A stretch of DNA of 64,000 bases, taken from Streptomyces celluloflavus. Lineage in GTDB: Bacteria > Actinomycetota > Actinomycetes > Streptomycetales > Streptomycetaceae. The notes below the pieces were generated by a model. It was not told the DNA's origin. It did not search any database and was given only the letters and a program-made list of their open reading frames with translations. Each line of letters starts with the position of its first letter. Within the stretch, counting starts at the first letter, position 1. The stretch is taken from contig JOEL01000002.1 in NCBI GenBank assembly GCA_000720995.1, positions 248,001 through 312,000 on the forward strand, in the 5' to 3' direction. This document shows positions 41,614 through 55,639 of this stretch, piece by piece. The translations under genes and the position numbers were made by a program.

Positions 41614-44600
41614 ATGACCCCGCCGGAAGACAAGCAGACCTCGGCCGCCACCCTCAAGCGCGCCTACGTGGCGATGGAGCGGACGCAGCGCCGCCTCGAC
41701 GCCCTGGAGCACGCCGCCACCGAACCCATCGCGATCGTCGGTCTGGGCTGCCGCTTCCCCGGCGGCGCCGTCGACGCCGACACCTACTGGGAGGTGCTGA
41801 GCAAGGGCATCGACGCGGTCACCGAGATCCCCGCGGACCGCTGGGACGCCGAGGCGTTCTTCAGCGAGACCCCGGCCCCCGGCAAGGTCAGCACCAAGTC
41901 GGGCGGCTTCCTGGACCACATCGACCGCTTCGACCACGGCTTCTTCGGCATCTCCCGGCGCGAGGCCGTCTTCATGGACCCGCAGCAGCGCATCAGCCTG
42001 GAAGTGGCCTGGGAGGCCCTGGAGAACGCGGGCATCGCCCCGTCCTCCCTGGCCGGCAGCCGCACCGGCGTGTTCATGGGCGTGGCCAGCTTCGACTTCG
42101 CCACCGAAACCCTGCACACGCCGCTGGACTACACCGCCCACGCCACCACCGGCTTCGCGCACAGCGTCCTGCCGGGCCGCATCTCCTACACCCTGGACCT
42201 GCACGGCCCCAGCGTCGCCGTGGACACCGCCTGCTCCTCGTCCCTGGTCGCCGTGCACCAGGCGTGCCAGAGCCTGCGCACGAAGGAGTGCGACCTGGCC
42301 CTGACCGGCGGTGTCAACGTCATCGTCTCGCCGCTGCCCAGCGTCTCCTTCTCGCAGTTCGGCCGGATGGTCTCCGTCGACGGGCGCTGCAAGGCGTTCG
42401 ACGCCTCGGCCAACGGCTACGTACGCAGCGAGGGCTGCGGTGTCGTCGTCCTCAAGCGGCTCTCCGACGCCGTCCGCGACGGCGACGCGGTCCTCGCCCT
42501 GATCCGCGGCGGCGCGCTCAACCAGGACGGCCGCAGCGCCGGGCTCACCGCCCCCAACGGCACCGCCCAGCGCGAGGTGCTGCGCGCCGCCGTGACCGCC
42601 GCCGGTGTCCGGCCCGACGAGGTGAACTTCGTCGAGGCGCACGGCACCGGTACCCGCATCGGCGACCCCATCGAGGTCGAGGCCCTGGCCGACGTCTACG
42701 GCCGCCCGCAGGGCAGCCCGGTCTGCCTCGGCTCCTGCAAGACCAACATCGGCCACCCCGAGGCGGCCGCGGGCATCGCCGCGTTCATCAAGGTCGTCCT
42801 CTCCCTCCAGCACGCCGCCATCCCCGGCAATGTGCACTTCGAGGAGCTCAACCCCGACATCTCCTTCGAGGGGACCACCTTCGCCGTCCCCACCGAACTG
42901 ACGCCCTGGCCCGCCACCGAAGGCCGCCGGCTCGCGGGCGTCAGCAGCTTCGGCTTCAGCGGCACCAACGCCCACCTCATCCTGGAACAGGCCCCCGACC
43001 GGGCCGCGGCGCCCCGGGACGACACCCGGCCCCGGTCCGTGCTCGCCCTCTCCGCCAAGAGCGAGCAGGCGCTGGCCGAACTCGCCACGAGATACCGCGA
43101 CCACCTCGGCGCCGACGGCACCGACAGCGTCGCCGACGTGTGCTACTCCGCCAACACCGGCCGGTCCCTCTTCCGCCACCGCCTGGCCGTCGCGGGCGCC
43201 ACCCGGCAGGACATCGCCGCCGAACTCGCCGCGTTCACCAGCGGCGGACCGGTGGGGGAGGGCACCGCCTCAGGCGAGGCCCGCGGCTGCGAAACGGTGT
43301 TCCTCTTCACCGGCCAGGGCGTCCAGCGCACCGGTATGGCCCGCGGCCTGTACGAGACCCAGCCCGTTTTCCGCGAGGCCGTCGACCGCTGCGCCGAGAT
43401 CCTGCGGCCGCTGCTCGCCAAGCCGCTGCTGTCCGTGCTGTACCCGGACGACCCCGGCTCCCAGGAGATCAACGAGACCGGCTACGCCCAGCCGGCCGTC
43501 TTCGCCGTCGAGTACGCCATGGCGCAGCTCTGGATGTCCTGGGGAATCAAACCGGTCGCCGTCCTCGGCCACAGCTTCGGCGAGTACGTCGCCTCCTGCG
43601 TCGCGGGCGCGATGAGCCTGGCGGACGGGCTGAAGCTGACCGTCGCCCGCTCCCGGCTGATGCAGTCGCTGGCGGACACCGGCGCGATGGCCGCGATCTC
43701 CGCGTCCGAACTGGAGGTCGCCGAGGAGATCGCCGACTGGCCGGACCGGATCTCCGTCGCGGCCGTCAACGGGCCCGCCAGCACCACCGTTTCCGGCGAC
43801 CGCGAGCTGGTGGAGCGGGTCTGCGAGGTCTTCGCCGCGCGGGACGTGCGGGCCAAGCCGCTGCACATCACCACCTCCTCGCACTCCCCGCTGATCGAGC
43901 CCGTCCTCGGACCGCTGCGCCGCGCCGCCGAGGAGATCACCTTCACCCCGTCGCGCATCCCCCTCGTCTCCAACCTCGACGGCGAACTGTGGCAGTGGGA
44001 CCAGGCGCCCGACGCCGACTACTGGTGCCGCCACGCCCGCCGCCCGGTGCGCTTCGCCGCCGGTATCTCCACCCTGTTGGGCCTGGGCTACCGCACGTTC
44101 ATCGATGTCGGCCCGGCCCCCGTACTGCTCGGCCTGGTCAGCGACATGCTGCCGCCCGGCCACGACGCGCTGCTGCTGCCCAGCCTGCGGCCCCAGCGGA
44201 ACGACTGGCAGGTGCTCTCCGCCACGGTCGCGCAACTCCACGCCGCCGGCGGCGACTTCGACTGGGCCGGCTTCGACGCCGGCTACACCCGCACCAAGGT
44301 CCGCGTCCCCCACTACGCCTTCGAGCAGACCTCCTGCTGGCGGGCGCCGCGCAACGCCGCTGTCGAGGCGGCGGGCGGCCAGGTGGACACCTGTGCCCAG
44401 GACGGCCCGGCCGCCCCGGACGGCGCCGACGCGTTCGAGGACGAGGACCTGCTCCACCGGCTCGCCTGGCAGCAGGCCCCGGACGGGGCCGCGCCCTGGC
44501 CGGGCGGCGGCGGGCGCACCTGGCTCCTCCTGGCCGACGGCACCGGAGTCGCCGACGCCGTCGCCGCCGTGCTCACCGAGCGCGGCGACCGCTGGGTGCG

Positions 44601-46454
44601 CGCCGTACCGGGCACTGCGTACCACTACGACGGCACCGGTGAGGCCACCGTCCGCCGGGACACGGCCGAGGACCTCGCCCGGCTCCTGGCGGAGCTCGGC
44701 CCGGACACCGCGGGCGGCCTGGCGGTCGTCCACCTGTGGAGCCTGGACACCGGCGCGGGCGAACCGGCCGACGGGGCCGCGCTGCTGCGGGCCCAGCACG
44801 ACGGCTGCATGAGCGCGGTACGCGCCGCCCAGGCCCTCGCCCGGACCACCGCCACCGGTCCGGCCCGCCTGTGGCTGGTCACCCGCGGCGCCGTCCGCAC
44901 CGGCGAGGACGGCCCCGCGGTCCCGGCCCTCGCGCCGGCCACCCTGTGGGGCCTGGGCCGTTCGCTCCAGCAGGAGCACACCGCGATCTGGGGCGGACTG
45001 ATCGACCTGGACCCACGCGACGAACCGCAGGCCCTCGCGGCCCGGCTGACCGCCGAGATCGGGCGCGGCGACGGCGAGGACCAGACCGCCCTGCGCGGCG
45101 CACACCGCTACCTCGCACGCCTGGTGCGCGAACCGGCCCCCGAGGCACCCGGGCGCGGCTTCGGATGGCGCCGGGACGCCGCCTACCTCGTCACCGGCGG
45201 CCTGGGCGGCATCGGACTGGCCGTGGCCCGCTCCATGGCACTGGCCGGTGCCCGCCGGCTGATCCTCGTCGGCCGCACCGGCCTCCCGCCGCGCGGCACC
45301 TGGACCGCGCTGCCCGCCGACGACCCGGCGGCCCACCGCGTCGCCGCCGTACGGGAGCTGGAGTCCCTGGGCGTGAGCGTCCGCGTGGAGCCGCTGGACG
45401 TCTCCGACGAGGAGCAGGTGAACGCCTTCCTCGACCGGTACGAGCAGGAGGGCCACCCCCCGGTCCGCGGTGTGGTCCACGCGGCCGGCGTCGGCGATGC
45501 CGTCCCCCTGCTCGACCTGGAGCCCGACGCCCTGGAGTGGCATCTGCGCGCCAAGGCGCTGGGCGCCTGGGTCCTGCACCGCCGGTTCGCCGAGCGGGAA
45601 CTGGACTTCTTCACGCTCTGCTCCTCCACCAGCTCCCTGCTCAGCTCCCCGTTCTTCGCGGCGTACGCGGCGGCCAACGCGTTCCTCGACGCCCTGGCCG
45701 GACTGCGCCGCGCCCGGGGCCTGCCCGCGCTCAGCGTCAACTGGGGCATCTGGCGGGACACCGGTATGGCCACGCGGGAGGCCGGGTCCACCCCCGGGCT
45801 CAGCCGCGGTATGGGCACCCTGCGCCCCGGCCAGGCGCTGCGCGTCTTCCACCGGCTGCTGCGCCACGAGGGGGCGCAGATCGCGGTGGTGCCGGTCGAC
45901 TGGCCGGACTGGGGGCGCCGCTATCAGGAGGTCTCCGGCTCCGCCCTGCTGTCCGAACTGGTCGGCGGCCGGGGCAGCGTGCCCGCGGCGCGGGCCGTGG
46001 CCCGCCGCTCCCGCCAACTGATCACCCGCGACGAACTGTGCGCGCTCCCCGGGCCCGAGCGCGCACCGGCGCTCTCCGAGCGGCTGCTGCGCAGCGTCAC
46101 CGCGGCACTGGACGCGCAGTCCGTGCGCCCGTCCGCCGACCAGCCGCTGCTCGACCTCGGCGTCGACTCCCTGATGGCGGTGGAACTCAAGAACGAGATC
46201 GAGGGCGGGCCGGGCGTCTCTCTGCCCATCTCCGCCTTCCTCAAGGAGGACGCCTCGGTGGAGCGGATCGTCGAACAGATCATGGCGCGGCTGTCGGCCG
46301 GGCCCGGCGCCGCGGCCGGGGACACCGGCATCCGCAAGGCACCGCGCTACGAGGACGCCGCGGCCGAACTCCTCGCCGAGCTCGCCGGGCTCCCGGAGGA
46401 GCGGGTGCGCGGCCGGCAGGACCGGCAGCAGGACCGGCGAGAGGAGGGGCCGAA

Positions 46455-46458
<4 letters not shown>
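41614..46458 (+). CDS. PKS module: KS-AT-KR-ACP
   Basis: A 1614-aa single module starting two bases after the previous stop. Residues 1-36 form a helical N-terminal docking segment (LKRAYVAMERTQRRLDALEH). KS about 37-460 has Cys207 (DTACSSSLVAVHQ), EAHGTGTRIGDP and KTNIGHPEAAAG. AT about 560-870 has Ser654 in GHSFGE; the position of HAFH/YASH reads TSSH (754-757), so not a standard malonyl signature. KR about 1185-1430 has GGLGGIG and Tyr1351, without an LDD motif. ACP carries S1519 (GVDSLMAVEL). No DH is present, so this module should leave a beta-hydroxyl, which in APD depsipeptides is the macrolactone oxygen. The C-terminus is a charged Arg/Gln/Glu tail. Confidence 0.92.
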
Positions 46459-49811
<3,353 letters not shown>

Positions 49812-49816
49812 CCGGC

Positions 49817-52800
49817 GTGCCCGACACAGCGGACGAACCGAACGCGACCGACGAACGGCCCGACGAACGGGACACCGTGGACAACCTGAACGCCCCGGAC
49901 GCCCCGGACGCCCCGGACGCGGCGGACGACGCCAACCACGTGGCGATCATCGGCATGGCCGGGCGCTTCCCCGGCGCCTCCGGTATCGACGCCTTCTGGC
50001 GCAACCTCGAAGCGGGCCGCGAGACCATCGCCGCCCTCACCGACGAGGAACTGCTGGCCTCCGGCGTCACCGCGCAGGAGCTGGCGGACCCCCGCTACGT
50101 CCGCGCCAAGGGCGTGCTGGAGGACGGCGACCGCTTCGACGCCGCCTTCTTCGGCTACACCCCGCGCGAGGCCGAGCTGATGGACCCCCAGCACCGGGTG
50201 TTCCTCGAATGCGCCTGGGAGGCCCTGGAGTCCGCGGGCTGCGACCCCACCACCTTCGAGGGCCGCATCGGCGTCTTCGCCGGCGCCAGCCTCAACTCCT
50301 ACCTCCTCTTCAACATCATGGGGAACCGCCGGGTCTACGACTCCACCGGCCTCCACCGCACCCTGCTCGCCAGCGACAAGGACTTCCTCGCCACCCGCGC
50401 GTCGTACAAGTTCGACCTCAAGGGCCCGGCCGTCACCGTCCAGACCGCGTGCTCCACCTCGCTGACGGCGGTGCACCTGGCCTGCCAGAGCCTGCTCAAC
50501 GGCGAGTGCGATATCGCCCTGGCCGGCGGCGTCTCCGTCTCCGTCCCCCTCAAGAGCGGCTATCTGCACGAGCAGGGCGGCATCCTGTCGGCACAGGGGC
50601 ACTGCCGCGCCTTCGACGCCGACGCCGACGGCACGGTCGCCGGCAACGGCACGGGCATCGTCGTCCTGCGCCGCCTGGCCGACGCCCGCGCGCACGGCGA
50701 CGAGATCGACGCCGTCGTCCGCGGCACCGCGGTCAACAACGACGGCGCCCTGAAGGCCGGCTACACCGCGCCCAGTGTCGAGGGCCAGGCCGAGGTCATC
50801 GCCGAGGCGCTGGCGGTCGCCGAGGTGGACCCGGCCTCCGTCGGTTACGTCGAGACCCACGGCACCGGCACCGCCCTCGGCGACCCCATCGAGATCGCCG
50901 CGCTGACCCGCGCCTACCGGGAGCACACCGACGAGACCGGCTACTGCGCGATCGGGTCGGTGAAGAGCAGCGTCGGCCACCTCGACGCCGCCGCCGGTGT
51001 CACCGCCCTCATCAAGGCCACCCTCGCCCTCAAACGCCAGGCCATCCCGGCCACCCTCGGCTTCACCCGGCCCCACCCCGAACTCGCCCTCGCCGACAGC
51101 CCGTTCTTCGTCAACGACCGCCTGCGCCCCTGGCCCCGGGCGGACGGGGCCCCGCGCCGCGCCGGGGTCAGCGCCTTCGGCATCGGCGGCACCAACGTCC
51201 ACGTCGTCCTGGAGGAGGCACCGGACGCCGCGCCCGGCGGCCCCTCCCGGGCCGTGCAGCTGCTCCCGCTGGCCGCCCGGACCGCGCCCGCGCTGGTGGC
51301 GGGCGCCCGCCGGCTCGCCGACCATCTGGAGCGGCACCCCGAGCTCCCCCTGGGCGACGTGGCCCACACCCTGGCGCGGGGCCGGCGCGCCTTCGGCACC
51401 CGCGCCGGCGTCGTCTGCCGGGACACCGCGGAGGCCGTCACCGCGCTGCGCGCCCTGACCGAGGCCGACGCCCGCCCGGCCGCCGACCGGGCACCGGTGG
51501 CCTTCCTCTTCCCGGGCCAGGGCTCCCAGTACGCGGGGATGGCCCGGGACCTCTACGCGCACGAACCGCGCTTCGCGGCGGAAGTCGACCGGTGCGCCGA
51601 GCTGTTCGCCCCGCACCTGGGCACGGACCTGCGCACGCTGCTGTACCCGGAACCGGGACAGGAGGAGGCCGCGAACCGGGAGCTGGCGCAGACCGCCCTC
51701 ACCCAGCCCGCGCTGTTCACCGTCGAGTACGCGCTGGCACAGCTGTGGATGTCCTGGGGGGTGCGGCCCGGCGCGATGGCCGGCCACAGCATCGGCGAGT
51801 ACGTCGCCGCCTGCCTGGCCGGCGTCTTCCCGCTCCCGGACGCGGTACGCCTGGTGGCGGCCCGCGGACGGCTGGTCCAGGCGATGCCCCGGGGCGCCAT
51901 GCTCACCGTCTTCCTGCCCGAGGACGAGACCGCGCGGTGGCTCGGCGAGGACGACGCGCTGTGCCTGGCGGCGGTCAACTCCACCGGGCTGAGCGTGGTC
52001 TCCGGCCCGCACGTGGCCGTCGAGGCGCTGCGCGAACGGCTGCGGGCCGCGGGGATCGCCGCCCGCGCCCTGCACACCTCGCACGCCTTCCACTCACCGA
52101 GCATGGACGGCGCCGTCGCACCCTTCGTCGAGGAGGTCCGCACAGTCCGCCCGGCCGCACCGCGGATCCCGTTCTGCTCGGACGTCACCGGCACCTGGAT
52201 CACCGACGAAGAGGCCACCAGCCCCGAATACTGGGGGCGGCACCTGCGGCGCACGGTGCGGTTCGCCGACGTCCTCGACGTCCTGCTGGCCGACCCCGAT
52301 CTGGTACCGCTGGAGGTGGGACCGGGCCAGGCCCTCGGCAACTTCGTGCGCCAGCACGCCGCCTGCCGCGACGGCCGTACCGCGTTCGGCTCGCTGCGGC
52401 ACCCCAAGGACAAGCGCGACGACCGCGCCCACCTCGCCCAGACCCTCGGCGCGCTGTGGAGCGCCGGCGCGGACGTCGACTGGTCCGCCCACTTCGCCGA
52501 CGAGCGCCGCCGTCCGGTGCGGCTGCCCGGATACGCCTTCGAACGGCAGCGGTACTGGATCGAGCCGGACGCCGACGGCGGACCCGGCCCGCGCTCCGCC
52601 GCCCAGGCCACCGCCCCGCTCGACGACTGGTTCTACACCCCCGGCTGGAAACGGCGGCCGCACCCCGGCGCGCGGCCCGCCGACGCGACGGACGCCGTAT
52701 GGGCCGTCCTGGGCACCGACCTGGCCCTGGGCCGCGAACTGGCGCGGCGCCTGGAGTCCGAGGGCGCCACCGTCGTCCGCGTCGGCACCGGCGGCGCCCT

Positions 52801-55639
52801 CGCCCGCGACGGGGAGCGCTCCTGGACGCTGGACCCCGCCAGCCGCGAACACCTCACCGGCCTCGTCACATCCCTCGGCGCCGACGGGCCGCGGCCGCTG
52901 CGCCTCGTCCACCTGTGGAGCACCGCCGACGGGCCCGCGGCCGGCCTCGACGCGGCCCGGCTGGACGCGGCCCGCCGCACCGGCTTCGACAGCCTCCTCG
53001 CGCTGGCCCAGGCCCTCGGCGAGGTCCGCCCGCAGGCCCCGGTCACCCTCGACGTGCTGGCCCGCGGCCTGTACAGCGTCACCGGCGAGGAGCCCCTGCA
53101 GCCGGAGAACGCCACCCTGCTCGGCGCCTGCACCGTCATCGGCCAGGAGATCGCCGGCGTCACCTGCCGCACCCTGGACGTCACCGGCACCGATCCGCAC
53201 CGGCCGGGCGACGGCGCGGTCCGGGCGGTGCGCGGTGTCCTCGGCACCCCCGTCGAGGAGCGCGAACTGGCGCTGCGCGGCGCCCACTGGTGGATCCGCG
53301 ACTTCGACGCGACGCCGCTCCCCGAAGGCCGCACCCGGCTGCGCGACGGCGGCGTCTACCTCGTCACCGGCGGCCTGGGCGGCATCGGACTGGCCCTGGC
53401 CGAGCACCTGGCCGAAGCCGTCGAACGCCCCGTCATCGGCCTGCTGAGCCGCTCCCCGTTCCCCGCCGAGGACACCTGGGACACCCACCTCGCCGCACCC
53501 GGCGCACCGGACCCCACCGCCGTCCGCATCCGCCGGCTGCGGCGCCTCCAGGAGCTGGGGGCGCGGACCGTTGTCCTCCAGGGCGACGTCACCGACCGGG
53601 AACAGACCGCGCGGGCGGTCGCCGCACTGCGCCGCCACGGTGCGCTCAACGGCGTCGTCCACGCGGCCGGACTGCCCTCCCGCGGCATGATCACGGGCAA
53701 GACGCGCGCGGACGCCGACCAGGTGCTCGCCGCCAAGACCCTCGGCACGCTGGTACTCGACGAGGTCTGCGGCACGGACGGACTGGACTTCCTGCTGCTG
53801 TGCTCGTCCCTGACCGCCCTGCTGGGCGGCCCCGGCCAGAGCGACTACTGCGCCGCCAACGCCTTCCTGGACGCCTACGCCCAGTGGAAGCGCCAGGAGA
53901 CCGGGACGCCGGTCGCGGCCGTGGCCTGGGACACCTGGCGCGGTGTGGGCATGGCCGCCGGGCTCGCCGCCCGGCTCGGCGGCGCCACCGCGGCCGGCGG
54001 CGAGCCGACCGGCCACCCGCTGCTGCACCACCTGGTGGAGTCCGGGCCGCAGTCGCGGACCTACCGCAGCGCACTCAACACCGACGACACCTGGGTGATC
54101 GCCGACCACCGCATCATGGGCCACGGCCTGGTACCCGGCACGGCCTATCTCGAACTGGTGCGGGCCGCGGTCGCCGAGGAGTCCGCCGGGCGCGCCGTGG
54201 AACTGCGCGATGTGCTGTTCGCCCTCCCCGTCGTCGTACCCGACGGGCACACCAGGGCGCTCCACACCACCGTGGAGACCCGCGACGGACAGCGGCGGTT
54301 CACGGTGCGCAGCAACGACGGCACCGGCGACCCCGCCATCTGGCAGACCCATGCCGTCGGCACCGTCGCCTTCCCCGACGCCGAGGGCCCGCGGACCGCC
54401 GTGCCCCGCGACCTCGAAGCGCTGCGCCGGGAGTTCGCCGCCGCGCGGGTCGTCGACGGCCAGGAGGAACTGCGCCGGCTGTTCAAGCTGGACCTCCTGG
54501 AGCAGGGCGGGCGCATCGAGTTCACCCTCGGCCCGCGCTGGCACTGCCTCCACCGGGTCCATGTCGCCGAGGACCGGCTGCTGGTCGAACTGGGCCTGGA
54601 CGAGGCGTTCCTGGCCGACCTCGACGGCTTCGCGCTGCACCCGGCGCTGCTGGACGTCGCGGGCGTCTCCGCCCGCATCCAGATGCGCGACGGCTACTAC
54701 CTGCCGTTCACCTACGGCAGCCTGCGCGTCCACGGCGCGCTGACCGCCACCGTGCTGTGCGACGTGCATCTGAAGGGTTCCGACGACGCGGGCGAGACCC
54801 TGAGGTGCGATATCGACATCCTCGATCCGCGCGGGCACCCGCTGGTCGAGATCGCCGACTTCACGCTCAAGCGGATCAACGACGTCGACGCCATGATCGA
54901 GCAGATCGGGCAGGCCACCGACGCCGCGGTACGGGGCGGCGACGGCGGCACGGTGGCGGGGCCCGCCGAGGGCGGCACGCTGCGCACCCTGGCCGAGGGC
55001 ATCGCCGAACGGGACGGCGTGGCCGCGTTCGCCCGCGTCCTGGCCGCCCCCGTGCTGCCGGCCCAGCTCGTCGTCTCCCACCTCGACCTCGCCACGGCGC
55101 GCGGGCTCGCCCGCTCGCTCACGCCGGAGGCGCTGGCCCGGGAGGCCGAGACCTTCGCACCGCCCGGCGGCACGCACCCGCGCCCCGACCTGGACACGCC
55201 CTTCGTCGCCCCGGCCACCGACCCGGAGCGGGCGGTCGTAGCCATCTGGCAGGAGGTGCTGGGCATCGACGGTATCGGCGTCCACGACGACTTCTTCGCG
55301 CTCGGCGGCCATTCGCTCGCCGCCGTGCAGATCGGCGCGAAGGTCCGGACCCGGTTCGGTACGGAGATCGAACTGCGGGAGTTCTTCAACGGGCCGACCG
55401 TCGCCCACACCGTCACCCTCCTCGCGGCCGGCGGCACGCACCGAGGCCCTGCGGACGCCATCCCGGCACTGCGCCGCGACCCGGAACCCGGCGCACCGGA
55501 CGAAGCACCGGACGGCCTCGACCTGGCGGGCCTGTCCGACGAGGAAGTGGAAGCCATGCTCCGGGACGTGCTCGCCGCCGATGCGGCCGGGTCCGTGGCA
55601 CCCGGCACGCACCCGGAGCGGCAGGGGGAGAGCGAATGA
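49817..55639 (+). CDS. PKS module with reversed order: KS-AT-KR-DH-ACP
   Basis: A 1940-aa module. The first 40 residues are strongly acidic with a PDA repeat. KS (about 42-465; Cys212, His348, KSSVGH) has the GVFAGASLNSYLLFN segment common in KS domains that accept from NRPS. AT (Ser658 in GHSIGE) has HAFH at 756-759, the malonyl signature. KR about 1175-1400 has GGLGGIG and Tyr1344. Unusually the dehydratase comes after the KR: hot-dog domain about 1405-1690 with His1431 in DHRIMGHGLVPG; the second catalytic position reads LLDVAGVSA, not the usual DxxxQ. ACP S1833 (GGHSLAAV) resembles a PCP. Acting on seryl-S-PCP it would give a 4-amino-5-hydroxy-2-enoyl unit, which loss of water would turn into aminopentadienoate. 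Confidence 0.91.
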   Translation: MPDTADEPNATDERPDERDTVDNLNAPDAPDAPDAADDANHVAIIGMAGRFPGASGIDAFWRNLEAGRETIAALTDEELLASGVTAQELADPRYVRAKGVLEDGDRFDAAFFGYTPREAELMDPQHRVFLECAWEALESAGCDPTTFEGRIGVFAGASLNSYLLFNIMGNRRVYDSTGLHRTLLASDKDFLATRASYKFDLKGPAVTVQTACSTSLTAVHLACQSLLNGECDIALAGGVSVSVPLKSGYLHEQGGILSAQGHCRAFDADADGTVAGNGTGIVVLRRLADARAHGDEIDAVVRGTAVNNDGALKAGYTAPSVEGQAEVIAEALAVAEVDPASVGYVETHGTGTALGDPIEIAALTRAYREHTDETGYCAIGSVKSSVGHLDAAAGVTALIKATLALKRQAIPATLGFTRPHPELALADSPFFVNDRLRPWPRADGAPRRAGVSAFGIGGTNVHVVLEEAPDAAPGGPSRAVQLLPLAARTAPALVAGARRLADHLERHPELPLGDVAHTLARGRRAFGTRAGVVCRDTAEAVTALRALTEADARPAADRAPVAFLFPGQGSQYAGMARDLYAHEPRFAAEVDRCAELFAPHLGTDLRTLLYPEPGQEEAANRELAQTALTQPALFTVEYALAQLWMSWGVRPGAMAGHSIGEYVAACLAGVFPLPDAVRLVAARGRLVQAMPRGAMLTVFLPEDETARWLGEDDALCLAAVNSTGLSVVSGPHVAVEALRERLRAAGIAARALHTSHAFHSPSMDGAVAPFVEEVRTVRPAAPRIPFCSDVTGTWITDEEATSPEYWGRHLRRTVRFADVLDVLLADPDLVPLEVGPGQALGNFVRQHAACRDGRTAFGSLRHPKDKRDDRAHLAQTLGALWSAGADVDWSAHFADERRRPVRLPGYAFERQRYWIEPDADGGPGPRSAAQATAPLDDWFYTPGWKRRPHPGARPADATDAVWAVLGTDLALGRELARRLESEGATVVRVGTGGALARDGERSWTLDPASREHLTGLVTSLGADGPRPLRLVHLWSTADGPAAGLDAARLDAARRTGFDSLLALAQALGEVRPQAPVTLDVLARGLYSVTGEEPLQPENATLLGACTVIGQEIAGVTCRTLDVTGTDPHRPGDGAVRAVRGVLGTPVEERELALRGAHWWIRDFDATPLPEGRTRLRDGGVYLVTGGLGGIGLALAEHLAEAVERPVIGLLSRSPFPAEDTWDTHLAAPGAPDPTAVRIRRLRRLQELGARTVVLQGDVTDREQTARAVAALRRHGALNGVVHAAGLPSRGMITGKTRADADQVLAAKTLGTLVLDEVCGTDGLDFLLLCSSLTALLGGPGQSDYCAANAFLDAYAQWKRQETGTPVAAVAWDTWRGVGMAAGLAARLGGATAAGGEPTGHPLLHHLVESGPQSRTYRSALNTDDTWVIADHRIMGHGLVPGTAYLELVRAAVAEESAGRAVELRDVLFALPVVVPDGHTRALHTTVETRDGQRRFTVRSNDGTGDPAIWQTHAVGTVAFPDAEGPRTAVPRDLEALRREFAAARVVDGQEELRRLFKLDLLEQGGRIEFTLGPRWHCLHRVHVAEDRLLVELGLDEAFLADLDGFALHPALLDVAGVSARIQMRDGYYLPFTYGSLRVHGALTATVLCDVHLKGSDDAGETLRCDIDILDPRGHPLVEIADFTLKRINDVDAMIEQIGQATDAAVRGGDGGTVAGPAEGGTLRTLAEGIAERDGVAAFARVLAAPVLPAQLVVSHLDLATARGLARSLTPEALAREAETFAPPGGTHPRPDLDTPFVAPATDPERAVVAIWQEVLGIDGIGVHDDFFALGGHSLAAVQIGAKVRTRFGTEIELREFFNGPTVAHTVTLLAAGGTHRGPADAIPALRRDPEPGAPDEAPDGLDLAGLSDEEVEAMLRDVLAADAAGSVAPGTHPERQGESE
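49892..49918 (+). repeat. Three 9-bp tandem repeats encoding Ala-Pro-Asp
   Basis: GCCCCGGAC occurs three times in a row in the acidic N-terminal linker of the PKS, coding APD each time. It is in frame and probably extends a flexible docking arm. Confidence 0.9.
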
